Shown here: piece after piece, positions 56,720-64,000 of the stretch
How positions within the stretch are numbered: the stretch's first letter is position 1
Layout: every line of letters starts with the position of its first letter
Source: Enterovibrio norvegicus FF-33
GTDB lineage: Bacteria; Pseudomonadota; Gammaproteobacteria; Enterobacterales; Vibrionaceae
Reading direction: 5' to 3'
Assembly (NCBI RefSeq): GCF_000286835.2
Contig: NZ_AJYD02000003.1
Location: 1,255-65,254, forward strand
DNA: 64,000 bases
The notes under the pieces: model-generated
What the model was told of the DNA's origin: nothing
Databases searched by the model: none
The model's input: the letters and a program-made list of their open reading frames with translations, nothing else
Program-made: the position numbers and the translations under genes

Positions 56720-56945
56720 CTCTTTCACCATTCACCAAAAATAACTTAAATATATGATAATAATGAATTATAAGTGGTGGGTGAAAGAGATGGTGAAAAG
56801 GTCATTCACCACCAATCCTATTCACCAAGTGGTGAAAGAGACGCTAATGGTGAAAGAGTTTTCTCTCATTCACCACCCTCTTTCACCACGCTGCAACCCT
56901 TGCCACATAAGGCTTTGGTCCAAATTTGGTGAAAGGGTGAAAGAG
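56720..56945. repeat. Ordered GGTGAA iteron array, candidate replication origin
   Basis: Twelve GGTGAA units lie at 56724-, 56731-, 56780+, 56792+, 56805-, 56821-, 56831+, 56849+, 56869-, 56882-, 56928+ and 56936+ (start, orientation). They come in six pairs of alternating direction. The extended form is GGTGAAAGAG or GGTGAATG. P4 satellite origins use GGTGAACAG-type iterons bound by the alpha primase-helicase, so a satellite or plasmid-like origin is the best reading. No replication gene is in the window. Confidence 0.65.
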
Positions 56946-57226
56946 TTTTAGCAACTTTCAGGATTTGCTGAATTGGCATTGAGTCAATCTACCCCAACTT
57001 AGCACTGAGAAAGCCAGACCTTTTCACAGGCAACTTTTACACATTTTTGAGTTAGCCACGATGACTAACTCAAAATTGCCCCTTTATCGGCTAGACCATT
57101 CACTCTGCTATTTCTATCTCCGATAGTTTGGTGAAACTATCAATTGCATGTGTATGCAAAATCGATGTGTTCGTTTTCAAGCTAAAATTAATTAGACCAT
57201 TCGTAAAGTCACATTGGAGTGAAGGT
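56946..57226. other. Non-coding gap before the recombinase remnant
   Basis: No ORF with a ribosome site is seen. It contains the hairpin made by TTTTGAGTTAG (57045-57055) and CTAACTCAAAA (57065-57075), an 11-bp perfect stem with a 9-nt loop. Together with 56346-56719 it makes an 881-bp stretch without a gene. Confidence 0.5.
57045..57075. repeat. TTTTGAGTTAG perfect hairpin (copy 2 plus inverted copy)
   Basis: The left arm and loop repeat the 19 bp of 54821-54839; the right arm is an inverted copy of the first 11 bp. Confidence 0.8.
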
Positions 57227-57824
57227 ATGTGGACGAAGAAAGGTCATTTAACAGGACAGAAAAAACCATTCAAGCTAGAGGACATTTGGCGGATTCGCAC
57301 CAGACTCGAAATTGAAGGTAACATCATGGAATTGGCCCTGCTCAATCTCGCCATTGACTGTAAGTTACGTTCATGTGACCTACTTAGAATGAAAGTTAGA
57401 GATATTTCTTGTAGCGGTGTTATTCAAGAACGTGTCCGTTATAGTCAAAGTAAAACAGGTAGAGAGGTTCAGTTTGAGATCACATCTCGTACTGCGCAGT
57501 CATTGGCTCAATGGATAATGAAGAGCCAAATATCCGCATCAGATTACTTGTTCCCTAGCCCTCGCAAGCAGGGTAAGCCCATGAGTTATAGTCGTTACGC
57601 AACCATCATTCGCCGTTGGGCCACTGAACTCGGTTACGACCCATACCTTTACGGCACACATTCAATGCGTCGAACGAAAGCGACGTTAATCTATGCCCGC
57701 ACCAAAAATATCCGTGCAGTTCAATTACTACTTGGTCACGTACGTAAAGCTCGACAACACCATTCGTTATCTAGGTGTCGAAATTGAAGATGCGCTCAAT
57801 ATTTCAGAGGGGATAGACTCTTGA
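57227..57824 (+). pseudogene. Small tyrosine recombinase broken by a 4-bp duplication
   Basis: The frame from ATG 57227 (GGAG site upstream) carries catalytic Arg in CKLRSCDLL, a THSMRRTK (HxxR) box and LLLGHV. A tandem ACGTACGT at 57738-57745 shifts the frame and leads to an early stop at 57787. Removing one ACGT restores KLDNTIRYLGVEIEDALNIS with the nucleophilic Tyr and a stop at 57822-57824, giving 197 residues. The size suits the short recombinases found in integrating elements and FimB-type invertases. As it stands, the enzyme lacks its Tyr and cannot cleave DNA. Confidence 0.88.
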
Positions 57825-58012
57825 TGTAGGTCAACGCTTCCTTTTCTTTATGGTGCCAAGGATGAGGTGTTGGTTTATTTTCATGTATAACAATTACTTA
57901 TTGTTATTTGATCTTATTTTAATGCCGTTTTCTTTCAACACACAGTGCCGTATTTATTCCTTGTCAAAATAAGTTGAGTTATACTGTTTTCAATTAAAGT
58001 TAGGAGGTTCAA

Positions 58013-58417
58013 ATGACTGCGGCAGATCGTATTTATCAGAATATAAAGCGTTCAAGACGCTATGTCTTTGAACGCAAAGACTTTGATGGGTTTGCCAGCT
58101 ATGACCAAGTAGGTAGAGCATTAAGGCAATTAGTAAAGCAAGGTGAACTAATGAAGCTTGGCTATGGTTTGTATACCAAAGCAAGGGTTAATAGCCTTAC
58201 AGGAAGACCCATGCCTACCAACCCTGGTGGTAGCGATGCCCTTATGCGGGAAATATTAAAAATGAAGGGCGTTGACTTTGAGATGGATAGTCTGTCTCTA
58301 CAGAGCTTTTCAGGTGAAAGCACGCAAGTACCATCCTCCGTTCAGTACTCATGGAATCCCAAACAGTTTAATCGCAAATTGGTTGTGGGTAACCGAGTGT
58401 TAAACTCGCCGAGTTAA
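58013..58417 (+). CDS. AbiEi-like antitoxin (DUF6088 family)
   Basis: A 134-residue winged-helix protein: DRIYQNIKRSRRYVFERKDF, then ASYDQVGRALRQLVKQGELMKLGYGLYTKA (about 28-57) is the wHTH of DUF6088/AbiEi antitoxins. In AbiE systems the antitoxin represses its own promoter and opposes the nucleotidyltransferase toxin without binding it (type IV). The toxin gene starts one base after this stop. An AGGAGG site precedes the ATG. The protein is shorter than lactococcal AbiEi. Confidence 0.82.
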   Translation: MTAADRIYQNIKRSRRYVFERKDFDGFASYDQVGRALRQLVKQGELMKLGYGLYTKARVNSLTGRPMPTNPGGSDALMREILKMKGVDFEMDSLSLQSFSGESTQVPSSVQYSWNPKQFNRKLVVGNRVLNSPS

Positions 58418-58418
58418 T

Positions 58419-59375
58419 ATGGAAAAGCTAAAACAACAATTCCTTGAGGTTTCCGATGCACTTGAGCTTGGTAACCCAGCCATCATTGAAAAAGATTACT
58501 GGGTAGTTGCTTTGCTTGTCGAGCTGGCTAAAACAGCACAGAAGTCCCATCAAATGGTCTTTTCAGGCGGCACTGCGCTAGCAAAATCAAACGTAAAAAT
58601 CTTGAGAATGTCGGAAGACGTGGATATCAAATTGATCCCCAATCAAGCATTTAACGAACTCAGCCGAGCAAAAAAGAAAGCGCACCGTAAAACATGTATC
58701 GACGATATCGAGCAGGTAATCACACAATCTGAGCGGTTTACGGTTGAAACGCGCGTTGTACGTGATGAATATCGCTATGTCGAGTACGAACTAAGATATC
58801 CGCAACAGTTTAGCCAAGCCCCATGTCTTCGCCCAATTATCAAATTGGAGCTGATGGAAACAATCCCACTACTTGAAGTGGATCCACGCAGCATTCAGTC
58901 ACTGGTCGCGGAACTGTATAAACAACCTCAAGAAGTTCGTGCTTTCGATTGCGTATCGATACACGCCACATTGGCTGAGAAAGTCATTTCTATGTTGCGC
59001 CGCACTATGTTGGTGAATCGTAATGCTGAACGTAAAGATGATGCGACACTGGTACGCCATATCTACGACATTCACTGTATTGATTTAGTAGAAAAACTGG
59101 ATATTGAATCCCTTGCAAAACTCTTTCAAACCGTATTAGAGGAAGATATTGCTCGCTTTGGCAATCAGCACGCAGAATTCGTGGCTAATCCGGCACAAGA
59201 GCTACAACTCGGATTGCAGGAACTTGAGGCAAACCCAATTTTCCGTCAACGCTTTAAAGACTTTGTGACGCCTATGGTGTTTAACACTGAACCTCATGAT
59301 TTTGATACTTGCTTTGCCTCATTTAAACGCATCGCTGAATCATTGATTAAAACAATTAGAGTAAATAATGAATAA
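58419..59375 (+). CDS. AbiEii-like nucleotidyltransferase toxin
   Basis: A 318-residue DUF1814/AbiEii protein. The family motifs are visible in order: EKDYW (24-28), FSGGTALAK (48-56) as the nucleotide-binding GG(T) motif, and MSEDVDIKL (64-72) with the catalytic DxD. Later, HATLAEKVISML (about 188-199) is the conserved helix of this group. Such toxins transfer nucleotides to tRNA or proteins and abort phage infection. The last 8 bp overlap the start of hsdM, tying toxin and restriction genes into one unit. Confidence 0.85.
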   Translation: MEKLKQQFLEVSDALELGNPAIIEKDYWVVALLVELAKTAQKSHQMVFSGGTALAKSNVKILRMSEDVDIKLIPNQAFNELSRAKKKAHRKTCIDDIEQVITQSERFTVETRVVRDEYRYVEYELRYPQQFSQAPCLRPIIKLELMETIPLLEVDPRSIQSLVAELYKQPQEVRAFDCVSIHATLAEKVISMLRRTMLVNRNAERKDDATLVRHIYDIHCIDLVEKLDIESLAKLFQTVLEEDIARFGNQHAEFVANPAQELQLGLQELEANPIFRQRFKDFVTPMVFNTEPHDFDTCFASFKRIAESLIKTIRVNNE

Positions 59376-61980
59376 ACAACAACTTGCCGCCAAAATTTGG
59401 GAATCGGCAAACCAAATGCGTTCTAAAATTGAATCGAATGATTACAAAGATTACATCTTGGGTTTTATCTTTTATAAGTTCTTGTCAGATAAGCAAGTTC
59501 AGTTTCTGATCAATAACGAATTTGATGAACAATCAATCAAAGAACTCAACGAGCAAGACGAAGACACCCTCAACTATATACGAAATGAGATTGGCTACTT
59601 CATCGCCTACGACAATCTGTTTTCTACTTGGATAGAAGACGGACATGATTTCGACATTGCCTACGTTCGTGATGCATTATCAGCGTTTGGTCGCTTGATT
59701 AACCCTGCCCATAAAGATCTGTTTGAGGGCATCTTTAACACGCTAGAGACTGGCCTTAGTAAGTTAGGGGATAATGCCGCATCACAAACTAAAGCGGCGA
59801 GAAGCTTGATCCACTTGATAAACGACATCCCAATGAAAGGCAAGCAAGACTATGATGTACTCGGCTTTATCTACGAATACTTAATCAGCCAATTTGCTGC
59901 TAACGCGGGCAAAAAAGCTGGCGAATTTTATACGCCTCACGAAGTCTCTGTGTTGATGTCTGAGATCATGGCTGACCATCTTAAAGAGCGTGAAAAAATT
60001 CAAATTTACGATCCAACAAGTGGCTCAGGATCGTTGCTGATCAACATCGGTCAATCAGTAGCAAAGCGCCTAGATGGTGAGAACAACATTCGTTATTTTG
60101 CCCAAGAACTCAAACAAAACACGTATAACTTAACGCGTATGAACTTGTTTATGCGTGGGATTTTGCCTAACGACATCATCACCCGCAATGCAGATACGCT
60201 AGAAGATGACTGGCCAATTGATACCAATAAAACCCATGAGCCACTACGAGTCGATGCCGTCGTCTCGAACCCGCCTTATTCACAAAAGTGGGATCCGGAG
60301 TTTAAAGATAAAGATCCGCGTTATTCGCCATTTGGCCTAGCGCCAAAAACCAAAGCGGATTACGCCTTTCTTCTGCATGACCTATACCACCTAAAACCCG
60401 ATGGCATCATGACCATTGTATTGCCTCATGGGGTACTGTTCCGTGGTGGAGATGAAGGTAAAATTCGCCAAAATCTAATCGAAAAGAACCACATTGACGC
60501 CATTATCGGATTGCCTGCCAATGTCTTCTTTGGTACGGGCATTCCCACCATCGTTTTGGTGTTAAAGCAAACTCGAGACAACGACGACGTACTCATCATT
60601 GATGCCTCAAAAGGCTTCGTTAAAGAAGGCAAAAATAACAAGCTACGCGCCTGCGACATTAAACGTATTGTTGATACGGTAATTACTCGCCAACCACAAG
60701 ACAAATTTGCAGCACTGGTCAGCCGCGATACCATTCGTACTAAGCATGCTTATAACCTCAATATTCCTCGATATATTGACTCATCTGATGCGGCTGAAAG
60801 CTGGGATATCTACGCATCCATGTTCGGGGGTATTCCCAACAGCGAACTGGCGGCATTACGCTCCTATTGGCAGGCGATGCCAAACCTTAAAGCGAGCTTG
60901 TTTACTGCAACCTCTAGCGAATACTCCGCACTGAGCGTGGAAGATGTGAAAGCCGCCATCACCGCCCATGAGGACATCCAAGGGTTTAACGGCCAATATA
61001 AGCAGGCGTTCGGCGACTTTGAAGCCTACCTAAAGCAAAGTTTGATCACCGAGTTGTTGCAGGTAAAACGTTCACGTCAGCAAGGCATTATCAGCGATGA
61101 GATCTTCCGCCGCTTGCAAGGTATCGCTTTGATTGACAAATACGACGCCTACCAAGTGCTGGATGACAAATGGCTGCAGCTCGGGACAGATTTAGAGATG
61201 ATCCAAACCGAAGGCATGGATACCTGTAAAAAGGTGGAGCCTAAGATGGTTACCAAAAAACAGAAAGGCAAAGAGGTACAAGTACAAGAAGGCTGGCTTG
61301 GTCGTATTTTTCCTTTTGAGTTAGTTGAGAAAACCTACTTTAAGGAAGAGTTAAAACACATTCAAACCATCAGCGAACGGCTGCAGATCATTAATACAGA
61401 GATAGAAGAACTCTTTAATGGCTTGAGTGAAGACGATAAAGAGTCCGCGTGCGTCAATGAAGACAAGACCGCCTTCGTGAATGCCGAGCTAAACAAAGAA
61501 GTGAAACAAATTAAAGCCGATCAAAAGCGCGGTGAAACCTTTGCTAAAGACAGCTTCGAAAGCAAGCTGTTAGCAGTGGTGAAACTGCAAAACGAAGAAA
61601 AGACCCTGAAAAAGAGCCTTAAAGCCGCAGACGAAGACCTGCTAGAAGCGACTAAGCAAAAGATCACTGAGTTAACCCAGCCAGAAATAGAGCACCTGTT
61701 ATTGCTTAAATGGGTACAACCCATCGTACATTCACTAGCACAGTTGCCACAACAGCTCATCCAACGCTTAACTAATAAACTGCAAGCGTTAGCAGACAAA
61801 TACGCCCAAACCTATGGCGACATCGCCCAAGAAACTCAGCAAGTGGAGCAACAGCTAGCTGAAATGATGGGTGAGTTGCAAGGTGATGAGTTTGATATGC
61901 AGGGCATAAAAGTGTTACAGCGCTTTTTGCATTGCCACCAAGAGCAAGGTGAAGCCTTGGAAGGTAGCCAGCATGAGTAA
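59368..61980 (+). CDS. hsdM: Type I restriction-modification methyltransferase HsdM
   Basis: An 870-residue N6-adenine methyltransferase subunit. HsdM_N (about 7-140) is followed by the catalytic domain with GEFYTP (185-190), the SAM loop DPTSGSGSLL (215-224) and NPPY (301-304). The region after about 500 adds some 370 residues, largely charged coiled coil (EEKTLKKSLKAADEDLLEAT), longer than the common 500-550-residue HsdM. It methylates the host recognition site and is needed for restriction too. It overlaps abiEii by 8 bp and hsdS by 8 bp. Confidence 0.93.
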   Translation: MNKQQLAAKIWESANQMRSKIESNDYKDYILGFIFYKFLSDKQVQFLINNEFDEQSIKELNEQDEDTLNYIRNEIGYFIAYDNLFSTWIEDGHDFDIAYVRDALSAFGRLINPAHKDLFEGIFNTLETGLSKLGDNAASQTKAARSLIHLINDIPMKGKQDYDVLGFIYEYLISQFAANAGKKAGEFYTPHEVSVLMSEIMADHLKEREKIQIYDPTSGSGSLLINIGQSVAKRLDGENNIRYFAQELKQNTYNLTRMNLFMRGILPNDIITRNADTLEDDWPIDTNKTHEPLRVDAVVSNPPYSQKWDPEFKDKDPRYSPFGLAPKTKADYAFLLHDLYHLKPDGIMTIVLPHGVLFRGGDEGKIRQNLIEKNHIDAIIGLPANVFFGTGIPTIVLVLKQTRDNDDVLIIDASKGFVKEGKNNKLRACDIKRIVDTVITRQPQDKFAALVSRDTIRTKHAYNLNIPRYIDSSDAAESWDIYASMFGGIPNSELAALRSYWQAMPNLKASLFTATSSEYSALSVEDVKAAITAHEDIQGFNGQYKQAFGDFEAYLKQSLITELLQVKRSRQQGIISDEIFRRLQGIALIDKYDAYQVLDDKWLQLGTDLEMIQTEGMDTCKKVEPKMVTKKQKGKEVQVQEGWLGRIFPFELVEKTYFKEELKHIQTISERLQIINTEIEELFNGLSEDDKESACVNEDKTAFVNAELNKEVKQIKADQKRGETFAKDSFESKLLAVVKLQNEEKTLKKSLKAADEDLLEATKQKITELTQPEIEHLLLLKWVQPIVHSLAQLPQQLIQRLTNKLQALADKYAQTYGDIAQETQQVEQQLAEMMGELQGDEFDMQGIKVLQRFLHCHQEQGEALEGSQHE

Positions 61981-63271
61981 AGGAAAACTCGCTTTACCTA
62001 CTATACGTTTTGAAGGATTTGAAGATGAGTGGGAAGAAAAGTCACTTGGAGACGTTTTATCATTGGCAAATGGCTATGCGTTTAAAAGTGAATATTTCTG
62101 TAAAGATAAAACTGGTTATGAAGTATTGACACCGGGAAGTGTGCATATTGGTGGGGGTTTTCAATATGGGAAAGGTCAAAATTATAAACTAGAAGGGAAA
62201 ACACCCCAAAAGTTTATATTTGCAGCTGGTGATATTTTCATCACGATGACGGACCTAACTCCAACTGCACAAATGTTAGGGCTTCCCGCTATTGTCCCTG
62301 ATGATGGAACGACTTACTTACACAATCAGCGTTTGGGTAAGTTAATTCAATACAAAGGTGACTATGGATTTCTTTTTTATCTTTTAGGTACGGACACATA
62401 TCGAAACCAAATAGTAGCAACATCCTCTGGCACGACTGTTAAGCATTCTTCACCAGATAAAGTAAAAAGTAGCAAGGTGTTTTTTCCAAACAAAGTTGAG
62501 CAAACATCACTAGGTTATTATTTTCAAAATGTCGACAAACAACTCAAGCTCCATCGAGACAAGCTTACAAAGCTGCGACAGCTGAAAAAAGCCATGCTGG
62601 GTAAGATGTTCCCTAAAGCTGGACAGACGGTGCCTGAACTACGTTTTGCTGGATTTAGTGGTGATTGGTTCAAACAATCGTTCAGTGATTGTTTTACGTA
62701 CCTATCGAATAACAGCCTTTCAAGGGCTGAATTGAATTATGAGCATGGGCTAGCTAAGAACATCCATTATGGTGATATATTAATCAAATTTAATGAAGTG
62801 CTTGATATCTCAGCGGTTAAAGTCCCCTTTGTTTCAAATTCTGCTCTAGTGGCAAAGATGATGCCCAAAGCACTAAAAAATGGTGATGTTGTTCTTGCTG
62901 ATGCAGCAGAAGATTCATCGGTTGGTAAGTGTACTGAGATACAGAACTTAACTGACGAAATATTGCTAGCCGGTTTACATACCATTGCGGTAAGACCATC
63001 AATCGAGTTCGCGCCCAAGTATTTAGGTTATCTATTAAATTCGAATTGCTATCATGATCAACTGCTTCCTCTTATGCAAGGTACAAAAGTACTGTCGATC
63101 TCAAAGTCGTCGATAAAGGATACTTTCGTTTTTTATCCGGAAGATAAACTTGAACAAACCAAAATTGGCGAGTACTTCCATAATCTTGACCACTTGATCA
63201 AACTGCAACAGCAGCAGATTGACAAGTTGAAAAACCTGAAGCAGGGGTATCTGACAAAGATGTTTGTGTGA
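61973..63271 (+). CDS. hsdS: Type I restriction specificity subunit HsdS
   Basis: A 432-residue specificity subunit with two target-recognition domains (about 18-195 and 222-410), each opening with a similar RF-G-W stretch (IRFEGFEDEWEEKSL; LRFAGFSGDWFKQSF). Each is followed by a helical spacer: LHRDKLTKLRQLKKAMLGKMFP and, at the end, LQQQQIDKLKNLKQGYLTKMF. It defines a bipartite DNA target that cannot be read off. The start at 61973 overlaps the hsdM stop (ATGAGTAA); an upstream frame start lies deep inside hsdM. Confidence 0.92.
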   Translation: MSKGKLALPTIRFEGFEDEWEEKSLGDVLSLANGYAFKSEYFCKDKTGYEVLTPGSVHIGGGFQYGKGQNYKLEGKTPQKFIFAAGDIFITMTDLTPTAQMLGLPAIVPDDGTTYLHNQRLGKLIQYKGDYGFLFYLLGTDTYRNQIVATSSGTTVKHSSPDKVKSSKVFFPNKVEQTSLGYYFQNVDKQLKLHRDKLTKLRQLKKAMLGKMFPKAGQTVPELRFAGFSGDWFKQSFSDCFTYLSNNSLSRAELNYEHGLAKNIHYGDILIKFNEVLDISAVKVPFVSNSALVAKMMPKALKNGDVVLADAAEDSSVGKCTEIQNLTDEILLAGLHTIAVRPSIEFAPKYLGYLLNSNCYHDQLLPLMQGTKVLSISKSSIKDTFVFYPEDKLEQTKIGEYFHNLDHLIKLQQQQIDKLKNLKQGYLTKMFV

Positions 63272-63432
63272 TGCTTTTCATCCATTAAGTTTAATCGCTT
63301 GAATCTCAGTGCGCTCACATCAAATCTGGTGTAAGCGCACAAACAGACCAGCATAAAATATATATTTAGCCCCTCGCGTCAACCGCTGCAAATAGACGGC
63401 GGATTGCGAGCCAACGTCAGCAAGGACAGGTT

Positions 63433-64000
63433 GTGACCTACACCAAAGAAGCCTTATTCGAACAGGATGTAATTACCGAACTTTGTAAAAAAGGCTGGGA
63501 AGATACTGTTCTAAAAAACCTCACTGAAGCGGATTTACTGCAAAACTGGGCAGATATTCTCTTTCAAAATAACAATAGCATTGATCGCCTCAATAACGCA
63601 CCGCTAACCGGCAGCGAGATGCAGCAGATTGTTGAACAGATAACCTCGCTTAAAACGCCTTTAAAACTCAATGGCTTTATTAACGGTAAAACCGTATCTA
63701 TAAAGCGAGATAACCCCGACGATGCGCTGCATTATGGCAAAGAGATCAGCCTGCACATCTACGACCGCCAAGAGATCGCGGCGGGTAAGAGCCGGTATCA
63801 AATTGTTCAGCAGCCAAGATTTAACCGCAAAAGTGCCGTGCAGCATGACCGCAGAGGCGATCTGCTATTGCTGATTAACGGCATGCCTGTCATCCATCTG
63901 GAGCTAAAACGTTCCGGTGTACCCGTGATCGAAGCGTGTAACCAGATAGAGAAGTACACCCACGAAGGCCACTTTAGCGCAGGCATTATTGTACTGGTGC
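63433..64000 (+). CDS. hsdR: Type I restriction endonuclease HsdR (5' part)
   Basis: A GTG at 63433, with CAAGGA upstream, opens a frame that stays open to the window edge (189 residues). It reads VTYTKEALFEQDVITELCKKGW at the start and reaches the PD-(D/E)xK nuclease motif: Asp143 in RRGDLLLL and Glu157-Leu-Lys159 in IHLELKRSG. The helicase domains should follow outside the window. A 161-bp gap separates it from hsdS, so it may have its own promoter or be cotranscribed. Confidence 0.88.
   Translation, partial: MTYTKEALFEQDVITELCKKGWEDTVLKNLTEADLLQNWADILFQNNNSIDRLNNAPLTGSEMQQIVEQITSLKTPLKLNGFINGKTVSIKRDNPDDALHYGKEISLHIYDRQEIAAGKSRYQIVQQPRFNRKSAVQHDRRGDLLLLINGMPVIHLELKRSGVPVIEACNQIEKYTHEGHFSAGIIVLV

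Noticed and set aside
56720-56945. A CRISPR array.
   Set aside because: The repeats are hexamers in alternating directions with irregular spacing, not direct repeats of about 28-36 bp with uniform spacers, and no cas genes are present.

Overview
The window is a piece of a gammaproteobacterial chromosome, almost certainly a Vibrio. Recognisable enterobacterial/Vibrio gene neighbourhoods (lptF-lptG beside pepA-holC-valS, tolC divergent from nudF-yqiB-cpdA-yqiA-parE-parC, rpsU-yqeY-dnaG-rpoD), the arcA-argF pair beside pyrBI, a GspA/GspB-type secretion gene and a short intergenic repeat family all fit Vibrionaceae. Species cannot be fixed from the sequence alone.

Layout. 1-760: a stable-RNA (probably rRNA) promoter firing off the left edge, a hexanucleotide microsatellite, a 167-bp MITE-like element and a tRNA-Leu(CAA). 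900-10,700: an RDD protein, LPS export permeases (lptG, lptF), pepA, holC, valS, a duplicated DUF2061 protein behind a Fur-like box, and a MarR-GNAT fusion. 10,770-17,300: rraB, arginine deiminase (arcA), ornithine carbamoyltransferase (argF) behind tandem ARG boxes, pyrBI with a leader peptide, attenuator and UTP-sensitive start, ridA and idi. 17,300-26,700: plsC, parC, parE, yqiA, cpdA, yqiB and nudF on the minus strand, with tolC divergent. 26,800-46,000: hldE, a lipid A acyltransferase, glnE, a chemoreceptor, a K+ channel, the CYTH-CHAD triphosphatase, a DUF47-pit phosphate pair, an SH3 protein, a gspA-gspB fusion, cca, uppP, folK, folB and plsY. 46,100-51,900: tsaD divergent from the macromolecular synthesis operon rpsU-yqeY-dnaG-rpoD.

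At 52,034 a tRNA-Ile2(CAT) marks the end of the conserved backbone. The rest, to the right edge, is an AT-richer genomic island. It has a small unknown protein, an AlpA-like HTH protein, a HEPN-like protein behind a long leader holding a maximal Shine-Dalgarno and a start-stop mini-ORF, a zinc-ribbon dCMP-deaminase-like protein, a decayed serine resolvase, an ordered array of GGTGAA iterons, a tyrosine recombinase broken by a 4-bp duplication, and a tight defence operon abiEi-abiEii-hsdM-hsdS-hsdR (hsdR runs off the edge). No intact integrase is visible, so the island looks like several layers of decayed mobile DNA carrying defence genes.

Functional links. argF and pyrB both consume carbamoyl phosphate, and pepA, known in E. 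coli as a pyrimidine-responsive regulator, lies 9 kb away. hldE, the LpxL-type acyltransferase and lptFG serve LPS synthesis and export; plsC and plsY start phospholipid synthesis. In the island the toxin-antitoxin pair is welded by overlaps to the type I restriction system. All family calls come from reading the translated sequences and motifs; no database search was run.
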